From Oscarella lobularis (taxonomy: Eukaryota > Porifera > Homoscleromorpha > Homosclerophorida > Oscarellidae), in the NCBI RefSeq assembly GCF_947507565.1, contig NC_089179.1:1612681-1676680 (forward strand): DNA of 64,000 bases, read 5' to 3'. The notes under the pieces are model-generated. The model was not told the DNA's origin, searched no databases, and saw only the letters and a program-made list of their open reading frames with translations. The position numbers and the translations under genes are program-made. Of the stretch, positions 32,699 through 46,183 are shown piece by piece; position 1 is the first letter of the stretch, and the number at the start of each line of letters is the position of its first letter.

Positions 32699-34439
32699 AT
32701 GAGGGATCAGAGTGCAGTTCTTCACTCGGCAAAAGATAAACGAAAGTCGCCTAAAGACGTTTATTTAGAAAAGAAGGGGTTCTTCCTCGGAGGAACCATC
32801 GGCTCAGGAGCCTACGCAAAAGTAAAGAGAGGCTACGACAAAGTCAATAAAAGAGATGTAGGCTCTTTTTTTACATTCAAAGTCGCACATTTTTTTGAAC
32901 AGGTCGCAATTAAAATTGTTGACAAGTACAGCGCCCCACTCGAGTATCTAAGGAAGTTTTTTCCTCGGGAGCTTGAGCTTTTACGTCGCCTGAAGCATCC
33001 AAACATCGTACGTAAACACCATCTCAAGAGTCGATAGATTTCGGAGACGTGCATATCTAGATCGGTTTGCACTGCGTCTTGGAAAGCGACGTTCACTATT
33101 TTGTTGTGCTTGAGCTGGCCGACGGGGGAGATCTACTTGATTACATTCGCTGTCACAGGACTGTACCCGAAACTACGGCACGACAATTCTTCAGACAACT
33201 CTGCAGTGGCATTCACTTCTGTCACGAACGAAATGTAGTTCATCGGTAAAAAGATCTTTGTCTCCTTCTCTCGTCAATGCAATTTTGTTACTTTGCACTT
33301 AGTGATTTAAAATGCGAAAATGTCCTGTTGACGTATCGATCCCAAGTCAAGATTTGCGGTTAGGCCTGTTATGTATCAAGGGGAAAAGATGTCAAATCTG
33401 TTTGGACTAGATTTTGGATTTGCCACCAAATTCAGCAAGGGAAAGCTACTGACTACGTTTTGTGGTTCGTGTGCCTATGCCTCTCCAGAGATACTACAAG
33501 GAAGACGATACAATGGCGCCAAGGCAGACATCTGGAGCATGTAAGAAACAAACTGATCTGACTTTCTAATGACTCACACACCATAGGGGCATTATTCTCT
33601 ACGCCATGATCTATGGCTGTCTTCCTTACGACGACACTCACGTAAAACTTCAACTGACTCAGATATACAGTCCAAAATTTCCAAGATACAAATCAGTCAT
33701 TGGCGAATCTCAAAGAAAAGAGCCGATTTCTCGCAGTGAGTGACGTTTCTTGCAACAGTCACATTGTGGCCTATGAACTGATAGATTTACTGGAACTGAT
33801 TCGTCGAATGCTAAGCGTTCTCTACACGGATAGACCTGACTCGCTTACCGTGCTGAATTCGTTGTGGCTTCAAGAAGGCAAAAAGGTCAGAGCACTATCA
33901 AAGGTGCGTCGATCCAATTAATTAAAACACCAGCGTCGTATTTGTGAATCTTCCGTTATAAGGTCAACAAGTCATTTTCCTTTCCGGAGAAAGCATCAAC
34001 GTCGTCATCAAAGACTTGTGCCGTACCGCCTATAAATTCTCCTGTTGTTCTTTTGAAGCGTACCGAACGCCAGAGCAAGAAGGAATCAACGCCTTGCTCG
34101 CCTATCATTACGCCGCTTTTTTCGTTGCGATCCGAATGCCTTCCTCCTGTTTCTAGTCCAGTGAAGAACAGAACGGAACTGAGAAGAGCGCATTGCATTT
34201 CGAGGGAGCGCAGAAAGCCCGTCGAAATGAAATTGAAAAGAGCGAATTGCATTTCAAGAGAACGCCGAGAGAGAAAGCCAGTTGAGGTGAAATTAAAAAG
34301 AGCGAGTTGCATTTCAGGGAGGCCGGAAATGAACTTGAGAATTTCAAGAGACGCAAGGAAAGCTCTGTTCTGTATCACGGCAAAAGAAGAGGAAAACCCA
34401 AAATCGATGCCCAATGTAAATCTGTCGCAAAAACAATAA
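32699..34439 (+). CDS. TSSK-like serine/threonine kinase with repetitive tail
   Basis: Protein kinase of the testis-specific (TSSK, CAMK) type. ATG 32699. Glycine loop GTIGSGAYAKVKRG; VAIK lysine; LRRLKHPNI; HRDLKCEN across an intron; DFGFATKF, where DFG is formed across an intron near 33410; CGSCAYASPEIL; IWSMGIILYAMIYGCLPYDD, all in order, so the kinase should be active. After the domain a basic tail from about 33960 holds three copies of a motif like KRANCISRERR/KPVEMKL (34180-34320). The stop TAA at 34437-34439 lies inside AATAAA. The kinase core is about 270 residues. TSSKs act in sperm of vertebrates; sperm-specific use here is inference. Confidence 0.85.
34180..34320 (+). repeat. In-frame tandem repeat in the kinase tail
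   Basis: Three near copies of about 54 bases that code (K/R)RAxCISRERRxKPVExKL. All lengths keep the frame. Confidence 0.8.
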
Positions 34440-34461
34440 AGAACCAGACAAAGACAAAGAC

Positions 34462-36893
34462 ATGTCTAATTCCCGCGAGAGTGGGCGCGCGTTAGGGCGA
34501 GAGCTCAGCGCTCTCTGGTGCAAGAAAATGAGCGTTCGTAACGACAAGAGAGCTTTCCACGGCAATCCGTCGAGACGATACATCGAAGCGGAGTCGTTTC
34601 AAACAGAAGAGGAAGAAATGGAAGTAAGAATCGCCCTAGAACTAGCAAAAAACCGCACGAAAACACCGAAGTCGTCCGTAGGCGCCTCAGTCCGGCGACG
34701 AAGAGCTAGACGACTATTCTACGGAAGCCGAAGCGACGATTCCCGACGACATGATGCAAATCCACGACGAACTCGCCTTCATAAGCAAGAAATTGCACGT
34801 AAGGACAGAGACTCTCGCATAACTAGAAATCGATTTCGATTCGAGTCTGAAAACGACTCGTTGCACGCGCGAGAAGACGCGCTGCTTCGACGCGAAGAGG
34901 CGGTGAAAGAATTGGAGGACGCCGTTCGAAAATCGCACAAATTATTGGAGAAATTCGCCGAAGAGGAAGTCAATAGAAGATGGACGAAAATGAGAGCGGC
35001 GAGCAAATTTAATATAATGATCTAATTAATTAATTAATTAATTAATTGAAATAGGAGTATGAGAGCGAGAATCTTGAACGACAGGAACTGATTAGGGAAA
35101 AATCCAAAGAGGCAAAACGGCTTCGTGCGTCTTTTGAAATGGTGCAAGAGACGAATAGGGCTCTGAAGAAACAGGTAAGAGAACGATTGCCATTTACGTT
35201 AGGAAAGAAAAAAGGTTTTCTTTTCGCGTTAGATCGAAGAGTTGGAAGAGAAGAATCGAAAGCTGGAGACCCAGTTGGTCAGCACGCAAAAACGACTGAC
35301 GAATCTGCAGAGAAAAAACGAACTCGCTTTGAGACAACGACAGCGTCAAACGGCGACGGCGATCGACGAAATCGGGTCGCCGCATCAGAAACGCCGCGGA
35401 AAAGGTTTTGATTGCGTAGATACTTTTGTATTGATATTATTTATATGATTGATGTATAGCTTGTGACATTGAGCAGGAGTCGGCTCGACAAGCGGTGTCG
35501 ATTCCGAAGCAGAAAATGAGTCACCCAGTATGTTCTTCACTGTTACATTACTTCATAGTTTACTTTTGTTTTTCCCAAGGCGCTTCCGTCTGGTGTATAC
35601 GAGACTTTAGCGCTTTTGCTTGATTGGTTGTCGTCCCTCTATCTTAGTCAAAAATCGGTGCCATCTGTTTTGCCTATCACTCAGGAGAAGTGTTGCAAGG
35701 TAAATAGCGAGTGTGTCTTTAGTCTCTGCATTTATGACTCTTTCTGTGTCTCAGGTACTGCCTCATTTGGCTGAGCTGCTGCCGAGTCTTTCAGCTCACG
35801 GAACGAAATTGCAGTATCCGTGTCTCGAATTCGTATTCTGGTCACTCGTTTCGCTGGAATCAGGAAGAAAACACGTAAAATTTCTATCAGTTATTCTTCG
35901 ACAATATCTTTACGTGGAGCGGGGTTTTCCAGAAAATCACGCTGTCGTCGACTTTGCGAAGGATAGGCGAAGAGTTGTACCATCCATCGGTGCGAAATAT
36001 GACATCTTCTACTGGGTCCTTCTATTTCTTTGTAGAAGCAACCAGCGTTAGTCGACGCCTTGGAAGACGAGAGTGACAGCAGGCACCAATTGCCAGTGTC
36101 CTTCTTCCACAGCCGCAGTCTTCACATACGCATGCTATCCACTCTTATTGTACTGAAGACGTTGACTCAAGGTACGCTGCAGGTAACTGTAATCACCATT
36201 CAATCTATTTTTGAGCAGTCGATCATTTGGCTCACGGTTTCGACTCTTTGCGCGCGGATTTGAACGAGGATGCCGTAAGCGCGATATATTGTATTGAGAC
36301 GCGTGGCTGGACTATTTCTATACAAGGCGAAGGATATTTTTCTTCAACATCAAGGCTCAGCCGTTATTCTTCCATACATGAAAATGTCAGCAAGGGTAAG
36401 ATGATCACGTAGTGCAAATTCTACATACAGTACGTCTTGTGGTAATATTATTTAAGGGGTTACTTAGCAGTGCAATAGACGTCTTTCTCCAGCTCTCAAT
36501 GGAATCCGGTACAGACCTTCCTTTTCCTCGTTTCTCTACTCACTACGTATGCATTCTAGTTTTCTTGAATCAATTCCTTAAGAGCTGCAGCACTGATGAC
36601 TTCTTTCGCTCTTCATCTGCTCTTCTAAAAGACCCCAAGTTCGACTCCAAACTCCAGGAAAAGTTATGTATCATACTCCAGCGTCTTTCAAAGATCAAGT
36701 AAGCCACAACAAACGCGATTCATTCGTATAAGTGCGGGGATATAGATCAAATCATCGTCTGTTTGAGGCATTTCAGCTGGGTCCTTTATTCCACGACATG
36801 CTGTGCACATCTAATCCGGATCAGGCGTTCCTAACTCTAAACATTCGGTCTATATTATCAAATCTGAATCTACTTAAGTCCTCTAGTACATAA
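34462..36893 (+). CDS. CCDC138: Coiled-coil protein CCDC138
   Basis: Centriolar-satellite-associated coiled-coil protein in vertebrates. ATG 34462 gives MSNSRESGRALGREL, only 22 bases after the kinase stop. Ordered parts match the family: IHDELAFISKKL, a long coiled coil (ALLRREEAVKELEDAVRKSH; KEAKRLRASFEMVQETNRALKK; NLQRKNELAL), then the C-terminal helical domain: VYETLALLLDWLSSLYLS, CLEFVFWSLVSLE, MLSTLIVLKTLTQ, GLLSSAIDVFLQLSMES, and FDSKLQEKLCIILQRLSKIK. The last exon ends NLNLLKSSST, stop 36891-36893. An (ATTA)n repeat is in the intron at 35022-35048. Several exon borders in 35880-36480 are uncertain. Confidence 0.87.
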
Positions 36894-37301
36894 TGACCCC
36901 GCTGTATCTATTTATCTATCCACAGTATGACTTCTTTCGATTTTGTCTCCAGAACATTACCTTTAACAGCAGGCTTTTGCTTTAAGAGACCGTTCTCGAC
37001 GTCGCGAGCAAGACGTTTACCACGACTACCACGAAACATCATCACTTTCCCCCACGGGCTCTATTCTTAGAAGCCGCCCAAGTAGAACGCGTACGAGCCA
37101 ACGGAATCAACGCTGGAGCTGCCTCCAGTAGTCATATTAGTGTACGTAACCCATTAATTAAATAATCTACTATATATATCTTAGCTGTCGAAGGGGGTCT
37201 CAGCGTACACTGACGTTTGATAATGCATAGGAGCCTTAAGCTTTCGAACGGTACATTTTATTTATTTCATTATACTGTACATTATTTACAACTGTCATGC
37301 T
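36894..37301. other. Convergent intergenic region, CCDC138 / TLC gene, with one coding-like segment
   Basis: AT-rich, except for about 36975-37135 on the plus strand. There an AG acceptor-like site is followed by an open frame rich in Arg, Ser and Asp that ends in TAG. It may be an alternative last exon or chance. Confidence 0.3.
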
Positions 37302-38057
37302 TTAGAGTCTTTTTCGGCAAAGATGCTGCATGAACCATCGGACGTGAATGATGGTAATTCCAATGCAACCCAGCGTGCACCAGAGGCACACAACTCTGTG
37401 CGAACTGCACCATCCCATTTGAAAGAACTTGACGACGGTAAACGTTGCCAAGGGAACGTAACCGAGAAAACGCACGCCACCGTAGATATAGACGAAGCAG
37501 CGACGCACGTACTTTTCGACGACGGTATTTCTTGCCACCAGCATGACGTAGTAGGGCACGCCTCCCAATTCAGCGAGGAAAAAATGTGGTATGATGGCGG
37601 ACGCCACTTTCATGTCCGTCACGATTGGCGTGATTGGAACGAGCATTGCGATCGTGTGATGAACGGCGTATTCCAGCAGGGGGTTGGCGACGATGTCGAT
37701 GAAATTGTAGGCAATTTGTGCGACGAGATAGGCTTCTATGTAGAGTTCGGAGGAGACGCCTTTGAGCGGCGGATAGAAGGGGTTCTCAAGAAAGTCGCTT
37801 GAGCTGAGCGTGCCGCTCAGAAGGATTGCCGAGTTTGATACGATGCCGAGCGCAATGCAGTAGAAGCAGCCGACCAGCTGTCCGGCTTTTCGTCGGCATC
37901 CTGTCAGACGACGGAGTAGTAGATGTAGACTCAGCCAAAACGCTGAAAAGAGGATAAACAGGCTGACAATTCTTGTCTGCCGTCGAAGAGGTTGTACGAT
38001 GGGTAGAGCAATTGCGTCAATCATTCTTTTGGTCTGCGAACTTCTCTGATGAAACAT
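37302..38057 (-). CDS. TLC-domain membrane protein, copy 1
   Basis: Intronless gene for a TRAM-LAG1-CLN8 (TLC) type membrane protein of about 250 residues with six or more hydrophobic spans. The family core is present: YIEAYLVAQIAYNFIDIV, then YAVHHTIAM with the HH pair, then LAELGGVPYYVMLVARNT and YIYGGVRFLGYVPL. It is a paralogue of the gene at 40912-41718, sharing YxxEIYxxVQIAYN, VHH, FxAELGxVPYxVxxxAxNT and the final RWF. The start is uncertain: ATG 38057 lies only 14 bases after a TATATAAA box (38078-38071), so ATG 38024 (MIDAIALPIVQP) may be used. Substrate is unknown; some TLC proteins control membrane lipid composition. Confidence 0.75.
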   Translation of the reverse strand: MFHQRSSQTKRMIDAIALPIVQPLRRQTRIVSLFILFSAFWLSLHLLLRRLTGCRRKAGQLVGCFYCIALGIVSNSAILLSGTLSSSDFLENPFYPPLKGVSSELYIEAYLVAQIAYNFIDIVANPLLEYAVHHTIAMLVPITPIVTDMKVASAIIPHFFLAELGGVPYYVMLVARNTVVEKYVRRCFVYIYGGVRFLGYVPLATFTVVKFFQMGWCSSHRVVCLWCTLGCIGITIIHVRWFMQHLCRKRL

Positions 38058-38070
38058 TGTGTTGCTTTCT

Positions 38071-38078
38071 TTTATATA
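38071..38078 (-). promoter_or_regulatory. TATA box of TLC gene copy 1
   Basis: TATATAAA on the minus strand, 14 bases before the first ATG. A start site about 30 bases downstream would exclude that ATG. Confidence 0.5.
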
Positions 38079-38135
38079 GCATGCAGCGTACCGGGGCGGT
38101 GGTAAAAATAGCCGGTCCACGTGGACCCTGCATAA

Positions 38136-40513
<2,378 letters not shown>

Positions 40514-40911
40514 TTGCTAATTCTTTTAATTTGCTTTCTGATTTTTTCTGCTAATACGGGACTGTGCGCCGGGATCCTTTCGAGGCTTCGTGCGTGAGTA
40601 CGTCGCTCAGAGCTCAAACTAACGCCAACGCCAACGAATCGCGTCGGATTCGTATTCACTTCAAAGTAACTTTTGTTCGCTAAACGACGCACATTAATTA
40701 GAGCGCGCGTTCGTCGTTTCCGCCGCTAAACATAGCGTCCACGCGTTCGATCGATTCGCGAATCGATCCAAATCGAATCTAGCTAGCAGGCGAACGCGTG
40801 CAATCGATCGACGCATTCAAACAATCGCGGCAACGCGATGCATTCGCCGCGCTCAGGTGATTCGACACGACACGCCTCTCCCTCTCGTAGGGTTACACAC
40901 GTGATCGAACC
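40514..40911. promoter_or_regulatory. Intergenic region upstream of TLC gene copy 2, with nested palindromes
   Basis: Contains a perfect 20-base palindrome at 40749-40768 (GATCGATTCGCGAATCGATC), and nine-base arms ACGCGTTCG (40741-40749) and CGAACGCGT (40791-40799) in inverted order around it. Function is unknown; a binding site is plausible. Confidence 0.5.
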
Positions 40912-41718
40912 ATGATGTCGATTCTCCCATCCAACTTCTACGCGCGTCTATTAACACTAGACGCAATCTTCTCCATCGTCTGGGCGACCTATCATTATAT
41001 CCTTCGAAAGACGCTGGGCAATCGTCGCAAAGCGGCCGATATGAACAGCTTCACCTACTGCCTCATCGTCGGTCTCGTATGGAACGTCGGCATGATCTAC
41101 AAGGGCATCTTCAGCACGTCGATGTTCTGGAAAAATCCCTTCTCCTGCCCCCTCGTGGGCGTGGCCGATTTATACGTCGAAATATATTTCGTCGTTCAAA
41201 TCGCCTACAACGTCACGGACGTCGTATTCGACAACGATCCCAATTTCTACGTTCATCATTTCCTCTGCATTGCCGGTTCGCTCACGCCCCTACTTCGACG
41301 ATTCGACATGGCGTCGGGAATGGTCGTCAATCTGTTCGTCGCCGAACTCGGCAGCGTTCCCTATCACGTTTCGCGCATGGCTAAGAATACGTTTCTCGAG
41401 GCGTTTATGCGTCGCGTTTTTCTCTATCTCTACGGTGGCACGCGACTTCTCTGCTATTTGCCGATGGCCGTTTTTGGTGCCGTGCGTTTTTTTCAGGTCG
41501 GCTGGACCGAGAATTTCGGCGATTCGGCGTGGAATTTCTGGTGCGTCGTCGCGTCGTTTGCCATGCTCTTCATTAACATTCGATGGTTCTTGCGTCATTG
41601 GTCGAAACGCGGGAAATACGAGGTGGAGGAGTCGACGAGTTCGGCGAATGGAAGCAGTCTAAACGGGACGACGTCGCACGACGAAACTGTTCGACAGCGA
41701 AGACCAGTTGCAAACTAG
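40912..41718 (+). CDS. TLC-domain membrane protein, copy 2
   Basis: Intronless gene of 268 residues from ATG 40912 (MMSILPSNFYARLLTLDAIF). Hydrophobic spans and TLC motifs: YVEIYFVVQIAYNVTDVV, FYVHHFLCIAGSLTP with the HH pair, FVAELGSVPYHVSRMAKNT, YLYGGTRLLCYLPMAVFG, and INIRWFLRHW. A hydrophilic Ser/Thr-rich tail follows. It is a paralogue of the minus-strand gene at 37302-38057; the two flank PTEN in opposite orientation. Both lack introns in a region where almost every gene has several. The subfamily (for example TLCD4/TMEM56-like) was not decided. Confidence 0.8.
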   Translation: MMSILPSNFYARLLTLDAIFSIVWATYHYILRKTLGNRRKAADMNSFTYCLIVGLVWNVGMIYKGIFSTSMFWKNPFSCPLVGVADLYVEIYFVVQIAYNVTDVVFDNDPNFYVHHFLCIAGSLTPLLRRFDMASGMVVNLFVAELGSVPYHVSRMAKNTFLEAFMRRVFLYLYGGTRLLCYLPMAVFGAVRFFQVGWTENFGDSAWNFWCVVASFAMLFINIRWFLRHWSKRGKYEVEESTSSANGSSLNGTTSHDETVRQRRPVAN

Positions 41719-42012
41719 GCGCACAGGTAGGTACAGAATTTTCTAGATGATTTATTATCAGAAAGACTAGACTAGTCACGAGCTACTAAGTCACTGATAA
41801 AAGTCTATTGAGTGTCCTTTTCATTTAACACGTTGTATCTGATTATTGTTTTCATATATATGATCTCTGACTATTTGATAAATAATTGTGTAGGCAATTA
41901 GGAGAGGCGCTTGTCCTTTGATTTGGCAGGTGCACAAAGCGCGAGATTCCCGAGGAGCCAGCCGGCTTGCGCAGGGCAGTTGGAACCGCGAAGTCCGTTT
42001 GAGAACCACGTC

Positions 42013-43834
42013 ATGAATTCGTTCTTTCTTTATCTCGCCATCGCCATCATCGTCTCCGCACTTCCAACGTCCAGCGGTACTTTTACTCTCTTCTCACCAC
42101 CTCTTCGTCGTCTATATGTGTGCTCCCCAGGTTTGACGTGCACCTGCACCAACTGTCCCCAAGCGACGACTTGCCGCGTTTCGAATCGTGGAGCGTGCTA
42201 CGCGCACGTGTATGACCGCAAGCACGATCGCGACTACGACGACTATGACTACGACGACGACGACGCGTACGTGCATATCGTTCGAGGCTGTCTCGTCGAG
42301 CATACGGTCGAGTTTCACTGTCTCGGCGATGGCGACACGTCGTTCTGTTGCACGAAAGCCGACTATTGCAATCGGGATTGGATGCCGTCGGCCAATTCGA
42401 CGACGACGACGACGGCGACGACAAACGGTGAGTTCCATTTGAAAAAGTGGCGTCGTTACCCTAGTAACGCTTTTGCAGCGCCCCCCGGGGTGACGGCCGA
42501 ACGAAGGTTTGCCGTCGGATTGATTATCGGCATCGTTGCCGGTTGTCTCGTCGGTTTTCTTCTCCTCGTCTGTCTATTGTTGATTAAGATTCGAGCGACG
42601 TCGCATCGTCGTCGTCGTCGTCATCGTCGTTTGGATAACGAAGGAGCTCACGCGAGACGACGACGACGATCGAAAAAATCGTCCGGAGCCGGGACGAAAA
42701 CCGATTTGGCGATCTGCTATCGGTCTCAAACTCATTCGCTCAGCTCCGGTAGCGGCGCCGGCATTCCGCTTCTGGCGCCGCGCACCGTCGCGCGACACAT
42801 ACGACTCGTCGACGTCGTCGGAAAGGGTCGCTTCGGCGAAGTGTGGAAAGGTCAGTGGCAAGGCGAGTGGGTCGCCGTTAAGATTTTCCACTCGTGGGAA
42901 GAGCAATCGTGGTCGCGCGAAGCCGAATTGTACAAAATGCCGATGCTGAGGCACGAAAACGTTCTCGGCTTCAAAGCGGCCGACTTGAATAGCACGGGCG
43001 CGCAAACCCAACTCTGGCTCGTCTTGGATTATCATCCGAACGGCTCCCTGTACGAGTACTTGCACAGCAACGTTCTCACGCTCTCGTCCCTGCTCGTGCT
43101 CGCGCGAACGACGGCGAGCGGACTCGCTCACTTGCACACCGACGTCTGCGGACGATCGGGCAAGCCGGGCATCGCGCATCGCGATTTGAAATCGAGAAAT
43201 ATTCTCGTCAAAGCCGACGGTTCGTGTGCGATTGCCGATCTCGGCTTGGCCGTCTGCAACTATCCCGATCTCGAAGTCTGTCCGACGCGTTTGCGTTCGG
43301 GAACGCGACGGTACATGGCGCCGGAGTTGTTGGACGAGAGCATCAATAGGAAAGATTTCGATGCATTTCGACGAGCCGACGTATACAGTTACGGTCTCAT
43401 ATTGTGGGAAATGACGCGACGTTGCTGCACGAAAGGTATCGAGCAATGACGATTCAATATATGATTCTCTATGTTTCCTTTTCTCTGCAGGTGTTGGTCG
43501 CTCAGGATATCAGCCTCCGTACTTTGGTCTCGTGCCGAACGATCCGTCCTACAAGGACATGTGTACGGTCGTGTGTAAGGAGAAACGGCGTCCGACTATT
43601 GATAGACACTGGCTGGAGAACGAGGTGAAAGTGCAATCGCTAAGCGGGGCGGGAAGGGCGACAATTATTTATTTTTGTTATTAGACTTTGCAAGTTGTTG
43701 TCAGGCTCATGTCTGAGTGCTGGAGTGGAAACAGCCGGGCTAGGCTGACAGCGTTGAGAGTGAAGAAGACGTTGCAACGTCTCACCGACGAGTACAATAT
43801 CGAATCAATGAAAAAGAAACTACTGCCTGACTAG
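42013..43834 (+). CDS. TGF-beta family type I receptor serine/threonine kinase
   Basis: Membrane receptor that phosphorylates Smads. ATG 42013 opens a signal peptide (MNSFFLYLAIAIIVSALP). The ligand-binding ectodomain has the cysteine pattern CTCTNC...CRVSNRGACYAHV...FCCTKADYCN, and carries an unusual Asp/Tyr-rich insert between the first cysteines. TM segment FAVGLIIGIVAGCLVGFLLL. GS box SLSSGSGAGIPLLAPRTVAR, which marks type I receptors. Kinase: VGKGRFGEVWKG, VAVKIF, HRDLKSRN, and a DLG replacing DFG (ADLGLAV), as in this family, then GTRRYMAPE. The L45 loop reads ADLNSTGAQTQLW, which does not settle BMP versus TGF-beta/activin class. Two short introns near the 3' end; stop 43832-43834. Confidence 0.93.
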
Positions 43835-43927
43835 AACTACAACAGTACTCTCTATTTCAGGTAGGGTAGAGAGAGAGAGAATAGATGGTGAGCAATTCAA
43901 ATTGTCGTGCACGGTTCACAATATATA

Positions 43928-45151
43928 TTACTCCTCTTGAAGCGGTTCTTTAGATCCAGTCCACGTCGAAACGTACGCGAATTTCGCGCTGCTTCGGGTC
44001 GAACCGCGAGACAATGGAACGCGTTGCAAGCCATTCGCCTGTCCACTTCCCTCGCTCTTGACGCTTCGTCTGTCGCCGGTCATCGGACGCCTGTTACTCA
44101 GCTGCGATTGCCGATTCAACCATCTCTTCAAGTGAGCTTCGTTTTCGTCTGCACCAGATTGAGAAGGCTCTTCAGGTTCGTGATTTGCTGCCCCTACTAA
44201 CGATGAAGCCGGATCCCACTGAGGTTTGTACTGAACCTGTTGGGTTTCCGGTCGCGACTTGTTGCCCTCTCTCGGCGTGGCATAGGTCAGCTCCCCCGTT
44301 GCAGCCATCCCAAGCATGTTCATCACCAAGTCCTTCTCTACATGCGCGTCTATTAGTCGAATTTGCGTGCGTGCGTGCGTGCGTGCGTGCGTAAGTAGCT
44401 ACTTACCACTATCTGGTGCCGAACTGAGCCACGCCTGTATTGTAGGAATAGAATCCGTTTGCAAGATGCGGCAAAGCAACTCCAAAATCTAATAACGATT
44501 TAGAGACAAAACAGACAAGACATCTCTTCATGATCGATACCGTCGTGTCGTCTAGTGCCGCTAGTACGGGATCGGAACGATTAGCGCTTCGCGACTGCAA
44601 CAGCCTCGACTGACTCCTCGGTCCGTGCATCGTCGCCGGTCGACCCATCGCCGCTCTCGCAACGACGTGCTTCGTCAAACGCTCCAACTCCTCTTTCCAT
44701 ATAGGATCGTCTAATGACGAAAAAATTGCCAAACCAATCACCATGACAACGAACGAGAAAAACAAGACGTACCCGGTCCTCCTCCTCCTCCGCCGCCGAC
44801 GTACCCAGGATACTTAATCATTCCGCTTTTGGAACCGTATATGCGCGGATCGAATATCGGTTCGGGCAGGGCCGATCGATGTCCGTCGAATAGGCCGTCC
44901 TGAACGCAGCAGATCGGCGCGTCGAGCAAGCCTTTGATGTGCGTCACGCGGCTCGGATGCGGATTATTTCGCGCGAACAGCGAATTCTTTGTGAAACGAC
45001 TTGGAAATAGTCTTTGAAAGCTGTTCGCTTGCTCGGGGTAGTATCGTCGCCTCGAGGGCGGTAGCGGCGGCGGCGGGTAGGTGCTGCGCAATTGCGATCG
45101 ATCGTGCGGCATTCGCAAAAGGCAGTCTTCTCCTATCTTGCTCTCCGTCAT
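43928..45151 (-). CDS. TBATA: TBATA/SPATIAL-like protein
   Basis: Vertebrate TBATA is expressed in thymus, brain and testis. ATG 45151 (MTESKIGEDCLLRMPHDRS) is chosen because the frame upstream lacks ATG; another 5' exon is possible. Diagnostic block: FARNNPHPSRVTHIKGLLDAP followed by ICCVQDG. A second block, DPIWKEELERLTKHVVARAA, is in the next exon. A third, near 44540-44420, resembles the family's short helical segment before the C-terminus. The last exon is polar and disordered and stops at 43928. A Gly run follows KYPGYV at the end of exon 1. A (TGCG)n microsatellite lies in the last intron. It is divergent from RPS14, with 209 bases between starts. Confidence 0.75.
44364..44392. repeat. 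TGCG tetranucleotide microsatellite
   Basis: About seven perfect copies, inside an intron of the TBATA-like gene. Confidence 0.95.
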
Positions 45152-45360
45152 TCCTTTCGAGTTTTCGACGCTGTACACACTGACAGTTGCTAAGTGCGCG
45201 AGAGGTAAAATGACCCTATTGCTTCCGTGTCAAGACACGTGAGCGAATGCGCGTGCGCTACCTATCGGCCATCGGGTGCTTCGTTCTCGCGAATCCGTCG
45301 ATTTCGAGTCAATCCTTTGCTTGCTCGATTTGCAAAGCGGTCATCTGTCTTACTTGAATC

Positions 45361-46034
<674 letters not shown>

Positions 46035-46183
46035 TGGGGAGAAAAAAACACAGTGCAAGTGAGTGCATGGATGTTTGACTGTATAATCCGGGACCCAATA
46101 AAAGAAGCAAGAAATAGAAAAAATAGTCCTGTATACATGGCATGTACCAGACTGGTAAGTCATCGCGTGTTCGTGTGTAACTG

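Noticed and set aside
42574-43446. 290-residue minus-strand ORF over the receptor kinase
   Set aside because: Antisense of a kinase domain with full catalytic motifs; it results from CG-rich codon use.
44364-44392. CRISPR-like or phage-type repeat
   Set aside because: Simple tetranucleotide microsatellite in an intron; the window is eukaryotic.
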